Shown here: piece after piece, positions 42,774 through 54,999 of the stretch
How the letters are laid out: every line of letters begins with the position of its first letter
Numbering within the stretch: the first letter of the stretch is position 1
NCBI GenBank assembly: GCA_030737835.1
Contig: JAUJYN010000046.1
Coordinates: forward strand, 358,592-422,591
Origin: Acorus gramineus
Taxonomy: Eukaryota > Streptophyta > Magnoliopsida > Acorales > Acoraceae
DNA: 64,000 nt
Direction: 5' to 3'
Made by a program: the position numbers and the translations under genes
The notes under the pieces: generated by a model
Told to the model about the DNA's origin: nothing
Databases searched by the model: none
What the model saw: only the letters and a program-made list of their open reading frames with translations

Positions 42774-45700
42774 TGTCACGCCCCGGGCGTCCCCGCGACG
42801 CGGCAAGTGTATATATAATATCAGAATCTACACAGGAGGTCAATAATTTACCATAAACAAGCAACTAGAATGACACACAGACAACAAAGAGGCTGACATG
42901 ATATATACACCAAATGCGGAAGCGAAAGACTGAATCTGTAAATAAAACATACTACAGACTCGATACACAATCATATGTCCTGTGAGAGCCAATATACACA
43001 ATATACAACTGAAATATATACAAACGCGTGCCCAAGCACGGAATAAATACATACAATCACAAGGGATGCTGATAGCCTCTGATACTCGCGGGACGTGTCG
43101 CTACTCCGCTACTGATAAAGTCCCTCGGGGAGCTCCTCCTTTAGTTCCAACTCTGATAGCACTGGAGAAATAATATTATGCGAGGGGTGAGCCACACGCT
43201 CAGTGAACAGCACAACCCATGCCCCACAATTCATATTAACCACCAGATATTATTATCCCACAATCACATTATTAAAAGCCAGAAAATGGCGGCAACAGCT
43301 ATACAAATCCAGTGGGTCGCTATCGCCAACCCACTACACCCTCACCCTCACCCCTCAATAGGTGACATAGGATATGGGGACTAATAATCATCCATACACA
43401 ATCATACTCCCTCACCCTCACCCCTCAATAGGTGACATAGGATATTGGGACTAACAATCCAGTGGGTCGCTACATCGCCAACCCACCACACCCTCACCCT
43501 CACCCCTCTATGGGTGACATAGGATATTGGGACTGACTAGGCTGTTGGTCACCCTTGGTCCACCGATAGTCTCTCCTCCACTCCGTAGGCCGCTTGGCCT
43601 TCACCCACAACTTCAGCACAGTCCGTCACAAATATCGGGAGGCGCCTACTGATGGGAGCCCTCGGAAGGGATGGCCTTTCTAACGCTGGGGCAGTCTCTA
43701 CACGGATCCAACGAAGGAAAACAGAACAGCCTATCCATCGCATATGATCCACTCGGATCCGCTGACAAACACATCTCTACAACTCTAATGTCATGAATTC
43801 CTCAGAATTCCTCCAGGGCGCATAACCAAGATGCGGGGAACATGCGTTATAATAATAAAGAGGTTGGAATATTAACGGGGAAAGAATCCTTGGGAGGGCA
43901 GCGTGAGGTCCCGATATAGGACATCCCGACAACCAAACAAGGAACACGGAGTACCCTAGCCCGGGTCTCACCACTGTCCTCGCGAGGCCCCTCCCCTATA
44001 ATATTCACTACTAAGACAGGCTAATAATCACATGCTCGCATTTTATTTAAAATAAATTAAACTAAATGGGAACATGCATCGGTCGGGGCTTTCCTAGCAT
44101 GGAAACATGATAACAGGGTGCATGGTTCTTATACGGGTCCTAAGGGTATAAGTCCCTAGCATACAAATCTAGGGTGGCATGCATACTACAGATTATCATG
44201 CTTACATAGTTTTCATATTAAGCAGGTTAATATTTACTATGGTGCCCCAGGGGAGGACGGTACACGCCCAAGTGCATGTAACGCCTCCCTACTGGGTTGG
44301 ATCGTCCCACTCACCGGAGATCGGGTCGTCGCGCGATCGTCCGCCAACACCTGCAAGACAGGGTATCGACTTGGTGAGTAAAATCCACAAACACATTAAA
44401 ATACACAACACTCGGACAAGCGTACATACGGCCTGTACGCACGCGAGCCCGAGCACCCCAACTCACTCCCGAACCCCCGGGCAGCCACACGCACGGCCAC
44501 CCGCCCCGGGCGCACAGCCGAGCCCCGGCCCGCGCGCCAAGGCGCCCTGCCGAACCCAGCCTGCACGCCCGGACATCCTCGGGTGCACGCACGCGCACGC
44601 CCGCGCGCACCGCGCCCCGACCCGCGCGCACTCCGCGCGCACCACCGGCCTCGCCCCGCGCGCACCCCGCGCGCACCACCCGCTCACACCATCCGCTCGA
44701 CCAGCACTCCATCGACTCGCCGCGCGCGCACAGCGCGCCTGCGCCTCTGCGCAGCGCTCCGCGCGCACGCCCCCGCACGGCGCCCTGCTCGCAGCGCCCC
44801 ATCGCCCACAACCAGCACCCAGCTTCCGCGACCCAGCGCCCAGCACCCGGGACCCTCACCCAGCACCCACGCGCACGCTCGGCAACGCGCGCCCAGCACG
44901 CCTGCCAGTACGCGCCAAGCGCGCCTGCCAGCCTGCCCGCGCTGCTTGCCCGCGCTGCCTGCCTGCGCGCATCACCGAGTGGTCCGAGCACCGCTCGCCT
45001 GCTGCCCGAGCACTGCCCGCCTACCCAGCGCGCCCATCACGCCCCCTGCGCCACCCGAGCGTACGCCCGCACGCACGCGTTCGCGCGCCCGGCCACCTGA
45101 TGCGCTGGCTGCTGCGCCCGCTGCCACCCTGCCCAGGACAGACCACCAACCTGTCCGAGCACCTCTACCACCAACCACCGGCCACCAATGGCCTCCGACC
45201 GCCTCCCAACCACCACCAACAGCCACCCACAGCCGCCGGCCACCACCCAACCTCAAAACCACCCTCCTAACAAGCATCTAAGCCCAAAAGAAGAGGAAGA
45301 AGAGCTTACCAAGGGAAGGAAGGGATGTTCGGTTGCTCTCCGCGCACCGAAACACCTCTCCAAGGGTCTCCACCACCAAGACCTCTTCCCACCTCCGAAA
45401 TGGCTCAGATCTGAGGAGAAAAGAGAGGGGGAGAAGGGGCTAAACACGCTGGAATTCGAATCCGAAAACACCGGGGTGTAGATCGGGACCGGATCTAACC
45501 TTTCTATGCTTTGGGTTTTAAGTTTTGAGAACCCTAGGTGGCTCAAAAGCTTGAAAAAGAGAGAGGGGGAGAGAGAAAATGTGTTGGAGAAGACAATGAA
45601 TAGTGCTAGGCAACTTTTGCTACCCACTTAAATAAGTCAAACCTCATTTAGATTAGGCTAAGCTAGGTTAATTAGGGTTTAAGCTAGCTTAGGGAGGCTT

Positions 45701-46062
45701 AAGTGTGGTTTGACCCTAGTCAACCCAACCACACTAAAATCCAAAATCATTTGACCAAGTCAAGGGTCCACATTGACCAAGTCAAAGTCTCCCAATGACT
45801 TCTCGCCCAGTCAAAACCCGGATACGCCTCGAAACTGTGAAATTCTGAAACGTTACCGGAATTTGATGAAACTTTCACGAGCGGCTTGGAATGGCACCAG
45901 GACACATAATATGCAGTTACATTTTCAATCGGAGCCCTCAATCTCAGGGCGATAGCTAATAGCCCGAAATTTTAGAGGTTCCGATCGAAAAACGAAAAAA
46001 ACCGAAAACTGTCAGAATGGTCCAACGGTTACCAGAAGGTTAAAAGTGACACATATATAACA
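42774..46062 (-). mobile_element. Antisense family-1 solo LTR in element B 5' LTR
   Basis: 3289 bp, TGTCACGCCCC to TATATAACA in plus orientation, with TAAGG at 42769-42773 and 46063-46067. The uninterrupted B 3' LTR (CCTTAAGGTCACCCC near 59050) confirms the empty site. Minus-strand features: 36-nt block 44350-44315, acceptor at 43163-43162, in-frame TAG at 43111-43109, GC island 44440-45110, and two TGAGGGTGAGGGTG/hairpin modules near 43320-43510. Its exon-like peptide is ELELKEELPEGLYQ, intermediate between families 1 and 2. Confidence 0.93.
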
Positions 46063-47023
46063 TAAGGTCACCCCTAGGCACTATTTGGGCATGAAAAAGA
46101 CCTTTTTGCCCTCTCTCTCTCCCCCCCTCTCTCCCAACTCGTGGATCTCTCTTTCTCTCCCTCTCTTGGTCTCTTTTTCCTCTCTTTGTGTGTGGAGAAG
46201 GAGGAGGAAGAAGCAAAGGAAGGAGAAGGTGAAGGAGAAGATGAATAGTGTATGAAGGGATGATCTAGCTAGGGTGAGTTTGTGTGTGTGTATGTGTTGT
46301 TGTTTCTTTCCCTCATGTTTTCCTCTGTTTTTCAGCCAGGAAGGGGCTGAAGAGATGGTGGTAGTGGTGGTGGTGGTTGAGGTGGTCGTGGGTGTGTTGA
46401 TAACCCCGCATCTCCCCATTTCCCTCCCCCGTTTCGGTAAGGCAGCTCACTATCTCTTAAAGATCTCAGTGAATGTAGTATTTAGAGGCATATTTTTAGG
46501 ATTATGTCTACTTATGATTTGATCATCTATGTGTCTAGATGTTATATATGAAATTTGGGGTCATTATGATATCTGTGTTGTAAGTTAGAACCTGTTTTGT
46601 ATGGCCTGTCCAGATTCGCGTAGCAATTGACCTGCTTCTGGAAATAATTTGTTTCGGGATTGTAGAGGCACAATTAGCTTCTAATGTCTTAATGGATTAT
46701 GATCCCAGCATATCCAAGAATGTGCATGATTTATTTCATAATTTTTGGAAGTGTATTGGCTGCTGTGGAGACCAATTAGTAGGGCTGGTTGCAGGTTTGG
46801 CAGTTTTGCTTGGTTGAGTGTCAAGGAGTTGTTTCCATGTGTCTTGGGTGATAATATGGAAGTATCAGGGGTTAGGGCCTTCATGAAGAAGGCTTATATG
46901 TGTGATAGGAGGTTCCATATTTTAATTGTGGATCATTGGTTGTGTTTTGCATATCTCTAGACCGGACGCGCGACGATCCGGGTATCTGCGAGTGGTTCGA
47001 TCCAATCCCCCCCCCCCTCTCGG

Positions 47024-47059
47024 GATGCGCTCGACGCGCGTAGACGCGCGTCGCGCATC
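47024..47059 (+). other. Long GC hairpin after the (decayed) donor site of B 5' LTR
   Basis: The arms GATGCGC-CGACGCGCGT and ACGCGCGTCG-GCGCATC meet at AG, with one or two unpaired bases. The site before it reads GCGAGTGG. In the B 3' LTR the same place reads GGGATGCGCATCGATGG (about 60058-60074), so the hairpin was lost there between its arms. Confidence 0.75.
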
Positions 47060-48560
47060 GATGGGGCCCCCTAGCTATACTACTTGTTTAGATAAGTGGT
47101 ATTGCCATGCTTAAGCTAGAATATGTAGATATCTTGCATGCTAGGCTTATATACATGTATTGTATTCATGTATGAATGATTGTGTTGCATGAGCCCCTCT
47201 AGTATGGGCATGTATTAATGTGTATGGATGTATAGAATATGGCATGCCTTAGGTAGTATTGTAATACTACTCCCACCATATTAATTGGAATATCGAACAT
47301 GATTAAGTCTGGGTCGATAACGGGCACCTGCCTAATATTCCCTTGCGATAAGACTCGAGGGCGTGGGGTAGTTGTTGCGCCCATGCTAATGGGGCAAAGC
47401 TATGACCAGCTTCATGAGATGATGATCTCTCTCGCCCTCTCCCTCTGAACGAATTGAGTAAGTAGATGCGATTTCCTACTCGACTCAGGTTCGTTTGGAA
47501 TATTGGCATGCACCTGTTAGTGCGCGAGATCGCGCTTGACCCTTTCTTTTAAGTTGGTGATATCCAACGCATGTTTAAGTTAGGCCTTGTGTGCTTATGT
47601 GATTAATGACCATGTATGCATGTTGTATGATTTATTATGATGTAAATCCATGTTAGGGAGTGTCCCTATAAATTTTAGATGATTGTGCATATGGTTCATG
47701 CACATAGCTAGATATAAAATTCTCCTGGATATATTTATATGCGCATGTTAAAAAAAACTGATAGGCCTATCTGGGATAGGCGTGGGTATGACCCGCTGTC
47801 GGGTTGTACCTTATTAGTTAGAGCGCTAGCGATGTAATCGCCCCGTGCATCCGAGCGATGCACTCGTTTGGAATTCAGGAGAATTCATTATCTTATCGGA
47901 TTGTTAAGCCGGTAGTTGGGGCGTGACACCCCCCCTGTGTCCGAGTGACGCAACGGTGTGGGAGTACAGTAGTATTCGATATCTCGATAAGTGATTATCG
48001 AGAGTAGTTGTTTTTCCATTGGGTTCGCTTTGCGAACATGGAATGTTTACTCCCAATGTCGTCCATGTTGAAGAGGGCCAGGTTGTAGCTGTCCTGACAG
48101 AGGGCTCCCATCCGTAGGTACCACCGATGCATTCGGGAGCGTACTGATCGTGGGAGTGTACCAGGTAGAGGCTACCCAAGAGAGGGTTAACAAATGATAT
48201 TGCGAGTGTGGAATCGTTCTCCCCTTCGTTGGATCCGATGTAGGAACTTCCCGGCGTTGGAAAAGCTGTCCTGACAGAGGGCTCCCATCCGTAGGTACCA
48301 CCGAGGCATTTAGAAGCGTACTGATCGTGGGAGTATACCAGGTAGTGACTACCCGGGGAAAGGGCTACCGGTGGACCAAGGGTGTAGAGCAGTCTAAGTC
48401 TCTTCCAAAAGTCCCAAGAGTCTCCCTCCAGGAGTGAGGGTGAGGATGAGGTGAAGACACATCGCCTCATGACCCATTCATTGTTCGTCCGTTCCCATAG
48501 TTGTTGGGTCCAGTCTCGTATCGATGTTCAAAGACATCATTGGGTAGTTATCTCGATGTA

Positions 48561-48790
48561 GATGATCCAGTAGTGTTGCGTAGACCAGTAATCCCGGGTC
48601 TCCTCGACCAACGGTATGGTCTCTCCCCAAAAGTCCCAAGAGTCTCCCTTCGGGAGTGAGGGTGAGGGTGAGGTTGATGATCCAGTAGTGTTGCGTAGAC
48701 CAGTAATCCCGGGTCTCCTCGACCAACGGTATGGTCTCTCCCTAAAAGTCCCAAGAGTCTCCCTCCGGGAGTGAGGGTGAGGGTGAGGTT
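48561..48790 (+). repeat. 115-bp tandem duplication in element B LTR
   Basis: Two copies start GATGATCCAGTAGTGTTGCG at 48561 and 48676. Each ends with a CTCCC..GGGAG hairpin followed by TGAGGGTGAGGGTGAGG. The same duplication is in the 3' LTR (about 61566-61795), so it predates B's insertion. Confidence 0.85.
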
Positions 48791-49330
48791 GGTCGCGCCG
48801 CCGCGTGACCCTGTTATCCATGGGTTTTCACCCATGTTTACCTTGAAAGGAAATTGTTTATGTATTGAACTGTTGTATGGTGATTGGTTTCCAGCCACTC
48901 ACTGAGCTTGTAGCTCACCCCTCACATACTGTTTCTTTTCAGGGGCAGTGTTGGGCGTGGAGCTGGAGCTTTCCTGTGGTGTGGTCTTATGGGCGTGGAG
49001 CGTTCTTCCGGCGGGTGGCGAGTGCGAGGCTGTCAGCAGTCCTAGAGTCATTGTATGTATTGTAAATCATGCATGTGGCACAGGTTGTATTTTCTTTGGT
49101 CTAGACTTGGCTCTCACAGGACAGTGATTGTGTATTCGAGTCTGTAATAATGTTTTTGGTTTACAGACATTGTTTATATATTATGCTTCCGCTTTTCAGT
49201 CAGTTATCATTATCCTTGCTTTGCCACCTTGTGTGTTGTTGTTGGAGTCTTTATTGACCTCAGGTATTGATAGCTGATATTTTATTATTGCCACGTCTCG
49301 GGGGCGGCCGCCCTGGGGTGTGACAAAAGT

Positions 49331-49342
49331 TGGTATCAGAGC
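49331..49342 (+). other. Primer-binding site of element B, initiator tRNA-Met
   Basis: TGGTATCAGAGC lies five bases after the LTR end, in the same spacing and context (AAAAGT before, CTGGTCCTGTCAGAGCC after) as in element A, which supports common origin. Confidence 0.92.
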
Positions 49343-49439
49343 CTGGTCCTGTCAGAGCCTAAGTCTAGTCGTATAGATGATGAGTCGTAGGATTGTCATC
49401 CGAGTACTCTTGTTTCAGAAGTTATCTTAGGTTGCTGAC

Positions 49440-49600
49440 ATGCCTCCTCGCATCCGTTGACGTGGACGTGACCCCCCTAGACCCACCCTTAAGTTGTCGA
49501 CTGGGTCGACTGAACAGGGTCAGTTGTTGGATCCCTTGTTGTGGGATTAAGGCTTGGGTAGGAGATTCTAGCCTAGTAGTATGATGGTGATGAAGTGGTC
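49440..49600 (+). pseudogene. gag: Element B gag stump
   Basis: ATG at 49440 begins MPPRIR, matching the MPPRRGR start of element A Gag at the same distance from the PBS, but a TGA follows after six codons. Nothing of the gag domain or zinc knuckle is recognisable after that. The rest of gag was deleted or replaced by the module block that follows. Confidence 0.6.
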
Positions 49601-49609
49601 GCAATTTCT

Positions 49610-50340
49610 AAGGTATGTATTGCGTCTCGATAATGGAGCTCTTTCCCGTGCATCGGTATTGCTGGTAACCATTGAGTTCGCGTGCGGCGCCAGTTTCAAG
49701 TGTTGAGGATGTGGCGTATTGCTCATTAAGGGATGATGTCTTCTTCCAGCCTTCCTACTCAAGATTAAGGGGCCTTGCGGGGTCATCGTTGAGACCCGGG
49801 CTAGGGTACTCCGTGTTCTTTGTTTGGTTGTCGGGATATCCTATATCGGGCCCTCATAGTGCCCTGCCAAGGTTCTTTTCCCAGTCAAGGAATACCTTTG
49901 AAGCATCAAATTGATGATGGATTTTTCCTCTCACTTGGAAGGTGTTGTAGCGAGTGGTGATGCATACGATCAGGATTGGGTGCATCCTATTGCAGCTTGG
50001 TGGGCGATTGCTTGTGGACTGGGTTCCATAGTGGCATCTAGAGTCGCTTCGATATATCATTGTGCGTTGTAGCTGCCCGGTTGTGGCCAGAGCCCTGTGA
50101 GGTGCTCCCAGATACTATGCTTGTTGGTGCGCCCATATGGCAGAGATAGTAGGCTTGGGAGGCTACCAGGTAGAGGCCACACCGGGAGAGTGCTACTGGA
50201 TGATGTCGAGAGCGTGGACTCCCTGTGATGAATCTGCCCATGGAGTGCAGGATGCTGGAGTTCCAATGGTTATAGATGAGCGACCTATCTCTGGCGGCAT
50301 GTGAAGCACAGTTGTGGATACTGTCGCGTTTTGCCCCACA
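49610..50340 (+). other. LTR-like module block inside element B
   Basis: Non-coding. At 49760-49890 it has one foldback module (GGGGCCTTGCGGGGTC, TTTGTTTGGTTGTCGGGAT, GGTTCTTTTCCCAGTCAAGG), and later short pieces similar to the GCTACCAGGTAGAGGCC segment. It matches the block at 9740-10505 of element A, including the run from CCCAG into an AAGGRATACC stretch, in the same position between gag and RT. Confidence 0.6.
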
Positions 50341-50584
50341 TTGGTCGCAAACGAGGAGACGCGATGCTAGCGTTCGTGATGGGACTCAACCGCCCTATCA
50401 GATAGATGACGTCGCATAGGCATTGTCGAGGTCTGACGACCCCTTATTGCATGTCTTGTGGATTAAGTGCGGTTGAGCGGCTTACCAAGCGTGTTAGTGT
50501 CATCATGAGCGCCAGCCATGCTCGAGGAGCAGAATCTGGACTTAATTGTTAGTGGTGTTGTTTTGATCTTCCCGTAAGGGCCGA
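50341..50584 (+). other. Undefined interior of element B
   Basis: I see no clear motif; it is probably decayed pol sequence between the module block and RT. Confidence 0.3.
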
Positions 50585-51047
50585 AGATCAGGTACCCCTT
50601 GCTGTGAATTGATGATCTATTTGACCAGCTCTGGGAGCGAGTGTCTGCTGTTAGATCGATCTTCGCACAAGGGTACCACAAGTTGGAGATCCGAGAGTTG
50701 GACATCCTGTAGATGGCCTTTCGTGACTGTTTCGGGCACTACGAGTTTTAAAGTACTGCTGTCGGGGTTGACGAATGCGCTGGAGGCCTTCGTAGATCTC
50801 AAAGGTTTTATTGGGCCTCCGTGGACTACTTTGAGCCTGAGGTAGTCTTCATTGAGACTGCTAGTAGTGCGATGAAAAGGTGATGTGGGTGACCTTGTTT
50901 CCCCAGGTTGGCGTGCCCTCAGGCAAAGTTCAAGAATCATCATCGCGTTGGAAAGCGTCAGTCCATGGAGATTCCTCAGTGGACGTGGGAGTGGGTTATC
51001 AGGAATTGTTGCAGACTCGCTAATGTCACGTTCGGGTCACGACGCCG
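50585..51047 (+). pseudogene. pol: Element B RT and integrase fragments
   Basis: Across several frames, 50585-50870 shows RT: IDDLFDQLWE, YHKLEIRELDI, MAFRDCFGHYEF, then SGLTNALEAFVDL. Stops interrupt it, and the catalytic YxDD region is not recognisable. From about 50925 it jumps to integrase (QSMEIPQWTWEWV and SGHDAV), so the rest of RT and RNase H is deleted. The frame stops at 51047, where the solo LTR was inserted (duplication CGCCG 51043-51047). Confidence 0.75.
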
Positions 51048-54000
51048 TGTTATATATGTGTCACTTTTTTGGCCTATTGGCATCCATTGGAGCATTTTTA
51101 GCAGTTTTTAAATTTTTGTGTTTTTCGATCGGAACCGCATAATTTCAGACTGTTAGCTATCGTCTGAGCTAGAGGACTCCGATTGAAAATCTAACTGCGT
51201 ATTATGTGTCCTAGTGCCATTTTAAGCCACTCATGAAAATTTCATCGAATTCCGACATCGTTTACAAAAAATTCGCGGTTCCGGGGCGTATCCGGGTTTT
51301 TAAGTCGCGCGATATATATAAGTGAGAGCTAAAATCCCGAGTTACTATTCATCATCTTCCCGACTTGCATTTTCTCTCTCCCCTCTCTCTTTTTCTCACT
51401 TTCAAGCCCCCTAGACCCCTCAAACCAAGAAACCCAAAGCACGGGAAGTGTAGATCGGGTCCCGATCTACACACCGGTATCTTCAAATCCCGTTTCCGGC
51501 GATCCTAGCCTCCCCGACCTCCCCTCTTTGTCCTCTGATTCGGGCCGTTTCGAAGGCCGAGATAGATCGGGGCGTGAGAGGGCCGTTGAGAAGGGTTTCG
51601 GTGCACGGAGAGCACCCGATCACCTCTTCCTCCCCCTTGGTAAGCTTCTTTCCCTCTTTTTCTTGTTTAGATGATTGCTAGGGGGGGTTTTGTGTTTGGG
51701 AGGTGGTCGGCGGCAGTGGGGGTCGTCGGAGGGTGGTCGGAGGTGGTCGGTGGTGGTAGGTGGTCGTGGGAGGGGCGGTGGAGGCGCTCGGCAGTCTGGG
51801 AGCTGCTGTTCGGGCAGCAGGCGGCAGTAGGCAGCAGCGGCAGCAGCACTGGTGGCGCAGCAGGCTGGGCACGCACGGGTGTGCGCGCGTGCGCGCGCGC
51901 GGGGCGAGCTGGGGGCCAGCGTGCGCGTGCGTGCAAGGCGTGCGTGCGCGTGCGTGCAAGGCGTGCTGTGCGCGAGCGTTCAGGGCGAGCGTGGTGATGC
52001 GCGCGGCATACGTGCTGGGTCTTCTGGGCGAGGGCGCGCGGGTCTGGTGCAGGGAGCTGATCGGGCGGCTGTGCGCGGGTCTGTTCGTGCAACTGTGCGC
52101 GAGGGGCTGATGGCGAGCTGCGCGCGAGGAGCTGGTCGCGCGGGTCCAGCGCGAGGGACTGGTCGAGTGGCAATGCGCACGGGTTGGCGGTGCTAGGCGT
52201 GCGCGAGGTGGTGGCCGAGGGCAGTGCGCGCGGGTGTGCAGAGTGCGCGCGGAGGGCGCGGTGAGACGGTCGTGGTGCGCGCGAGGCGCGGCGAGGCCGC
52301 AGTGGAGCGCGGAGGGCGCGGCGAGGCGGCGGAGGTGCGCGCGGGGCGAGGTGCTGCGCGCGGGGGCCGTGCGGAGTGCTCGCGGGGCGGCACGAGGTGT
52401 TCGGGGCGCGCGGGCTACTGCGGCTGAGCGCAGTGGACGCGCGGAGCCCCCGGGGGTGGTGCAGCGGCGTGTCCAGGCGGCGGGCAGGGGCCGGCGGTGC
52501 GCGGGGTGCGCGGGCTGAAGCGCGGCGGTGCACCCGGGCGGTCGAGGGGCCGTGCGGGTGGTTTCCGGGGGTGTTGGGTGTTGATTTGGGGTTTTGGTGT
52601 ATTTTTGTGTATTTAATAGTACTTGCGGATTTATACTTACCCAGTTAATACCTGTCTTGCAGATCTCGACGGACGGTCGCGCGTCGACCCGATTTTCGGT
52701 GAGTGGGACAACCCAACCCAGTTTGGGAGGCGTTACATGCTTTGGGCGTGTACCGATCTCCCCTGGGGCGTATAGTTGGTATTAATTATTGCAATTATAA
52801 TCTATGTATGCATGATGTGTGTGTAGAATTGCATGCCACCCTAGATTGTATGTTAGGGACTTGCACCCTTAGGATTGTGCATGAGCCGTGCATCCTGTCA
52901 CCTCGCTATCATGCTAGGAAAGCCTGACCTGTGCATGCGTCCTATTAGTTTGGTTTATTTAATTAAATGCAAACTGTTTTAATAGATAGCATGCTTAGGG
53001 AATATAAGGGGGCCTTGCGAGGTTAACATTGAGACCCGGGTTAGGGTACTCCGTGTTCCTCGTTTGGTTGTCGGATGTCCTACATCGGGACCTCAGGTTA
53101 CCCTCCCAAGGTCTCTTTTCCCCTTGGTCTTATTTATTTCCCCGCATCCTGGTTATGCGCGCTGGTGGAATTCTGAGGAATTCAGGACATTAGAGTCGTA
53201 GAGATGTGCTGTCAGCGGATCCGAGTGGATCATATGCGATGGATAGGCTGTTCTGTTCCCTTCGTCGGATCCGGGTAGAGACTACCTCAGCGTTAGACAG
53301 GTTGTCCCGTGCAGGGGCTCCCACTAGTAGGCGCCTCCTGGTTTGATGAAGGACTGTGCTGAACATGGGAGTGGCCAAACAACCACGGAGTGAGGAGAGA
53401 CTATCGGTGGACCAAGGGTAACCAACAGCCTAGTCAGTCCCAAGAGCCTAGGTCACCTGTTGAGAGGTGAGGGTGAGGGTATGGTGGGCCGGCGATGCGA
53501 CGACCCACAGGATTATGTATGGATGATTATCAACCCGCTAAGTCCCAACATCCTAGGTCACCTGTTGAGGGTGAGGGTGAGGGTATGGGGTTCGGCGATG
53601 TAATGAACCCCCGGATTGTGATATTATGCCACTTGTGGCTTATGAATTGCTTAAATGTGGTTAATATGAACTGTATGCATGGGTTGTGCTATTCACTGAG
53701 CGTGTGGCTCACCCCTCGCATATTGTCTTTTTCAGTGATCTCTGAGGGAGGAGCTTCCCGAGCGACTACACCAGTAGAGGAGTAGCGCCGCGTCCCACGA
53801 GTTTTGAGGCCATCAGCACCCTTCTTTCAGTTGTATGTATATATTCTGTGCTTAGGCACCCAGTTGGATTTTGTATGGATTTTATTTGTATATATATATG
53901 GACATGTTGGCTCTCACAGGACTTATGATTGTGTATCGAGTCTGTAGTATGTTTTGACTACAGACTCAGTCTTTTTAGCTTCCGCATTTGGTGTATATAT

Positions 54001-54127
54001 TATGTCAGCCCTGCTTTTATCTGTGTTGTCATTTTAGTGATTGTTTGTGGTTTATTGTTGGTTTCCTATTACTGATATCATATATACACTTGCCGCGTCC
54101 CGGGGACGGCCGCCCTGGGGCGTGACA
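51048..54127 (+). mobile_element. Family-1 solo LTR in element B integrase
   Basis: 3080 bp, TGTTATATATG to GGGGCGTGACA, flanked by CGCCG at 51043-51047 and 54128-54132. TATATATA lies at 51313-51320, the leader palindrome near 51447, a GC island at 51840-52570, the 36-nt block at 52663-52698, hairpin GGGAG/CTCCC at 52725-52762, and an acceptor ending 53735. The exon-like block after it has a deletion that shifts the frame. One foldback module instead of two is seen near 53005-53130. Confidence 0.92.
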
Positions 54128-54999
54128 CGCCGTCTAGGTGATCATTGACCGACTGACTAAGTCCGCGCTTCCCTCCCTAATCCGACCGATTGAGTCTCTG
54201 GACGCCTTGACGTGGGTTTTCACCTTCGCGATTGTTCGTCTTCATGGCACACCGGTCGGCGCTATTTTCGGTTGAGACGCGAGGGTTACTTTGAGGTTGT
54301 GGCGTAGCCTTGGCAGGCTTTGGCGCAAGCCTCCATTTAAGTATAGCGTTTCATCGTCGATGGACAGCCAAACAAAGAGGACGATTCAGACCTTGGAGGA
54401 CATGCTAAGTGCCTGCGTGCTCGATGATGAGGGCAGTTGGGTGAGGCACCACCCATTTGTTGGGGTATGCCTGCAAGACGACTGCCATTCGAGCATCCAG
54501 ATGGATCTGTGAAAGGCACTCTACAGGCGCAGTTTTATACCTCCCTTGTGTTGGGACGGTTGAGGAGCGCCAGTTGGAAGGGCCACAAGTTAGTTGTTTG
54601 ACCTTGCGGTGGCCAGGTTGGTTCGTGTGTGCATCTGCACCTCCCAGAACTGACAGAAGGGCTACGCAGGTCATCGTCGCCAGGAGCTTACCTTTGGGTT
54701 TGGCGACCATGTTTTTGTGAAGGTGTCCCAGTTTAAGGGCATCCTCTGTTTCGACGTTCGGGGCAAGCTGAGTTGGCTCTTCAATGGGACTGTTTCTCAT
54801 CATTGAGTGAATTGGGGAGGTGGCTTGTCATGTAGCCTTTCCCCCACAGCTGGCTCATGCTCACGACGTCGTCCTTGTCTCATGGCCGAGGCGTTATGTC
54901 CAAGATCCTGCTCATGTCACTCCGTTCGACCGTCTCATTCTCGAGCTGGATTTGTCGTTCGTGGAGCAGTGGATCGAGGTCAGAGACCAGCATGAGAAG
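54128..54999 (+). pseudogene. pol: Element B integrase core and C-terminal domain remnant
   Basis: It continues with VIIDRLTKSA, ESLDALTWVFTFAIVRLHGT (20 residues) and a damaged second catalytic region in which a stop falls at the expected SDRD. The third region reads DSQTKRTIQTLEDMLSAC: the catalytic Glu of SERTIQ is Lys here. GFGDHVFVKVSQFKGI, RGKLSWLFNGTVSH and DPAHVTPFDRLILELDLSFV follow from the C-terminal domain. The frame is cut at 54999 by the next solo LTR (AGAAG 54995-54999). Clearly inactive. Confidence 0.8.

Larger units (their letters stand above)
42388..49325 (+). mobile_element. Element B 5' LTR (split by antisense solo LTR)
   Basis: It starts TGTTATGCCTGTGTC and ends GGGGTGTGACA. 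The left piece is 42388-42773; the right piece is 46068-49325. Instead of a GC island it has an ordinary AT-rich intron-like stretch after TTTCGGTAAGG (GT 46437). Its acceptor has mutated (TTTTGCATATC versus TTTTGCAGATC in the 3' LTR). A long hairpin lies at 47024-47059 and a 115-bp tandem duplication at 48561-48790. The acceptor TTTCTTTTCAG ends at about 48941. Confidence 0.88.
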
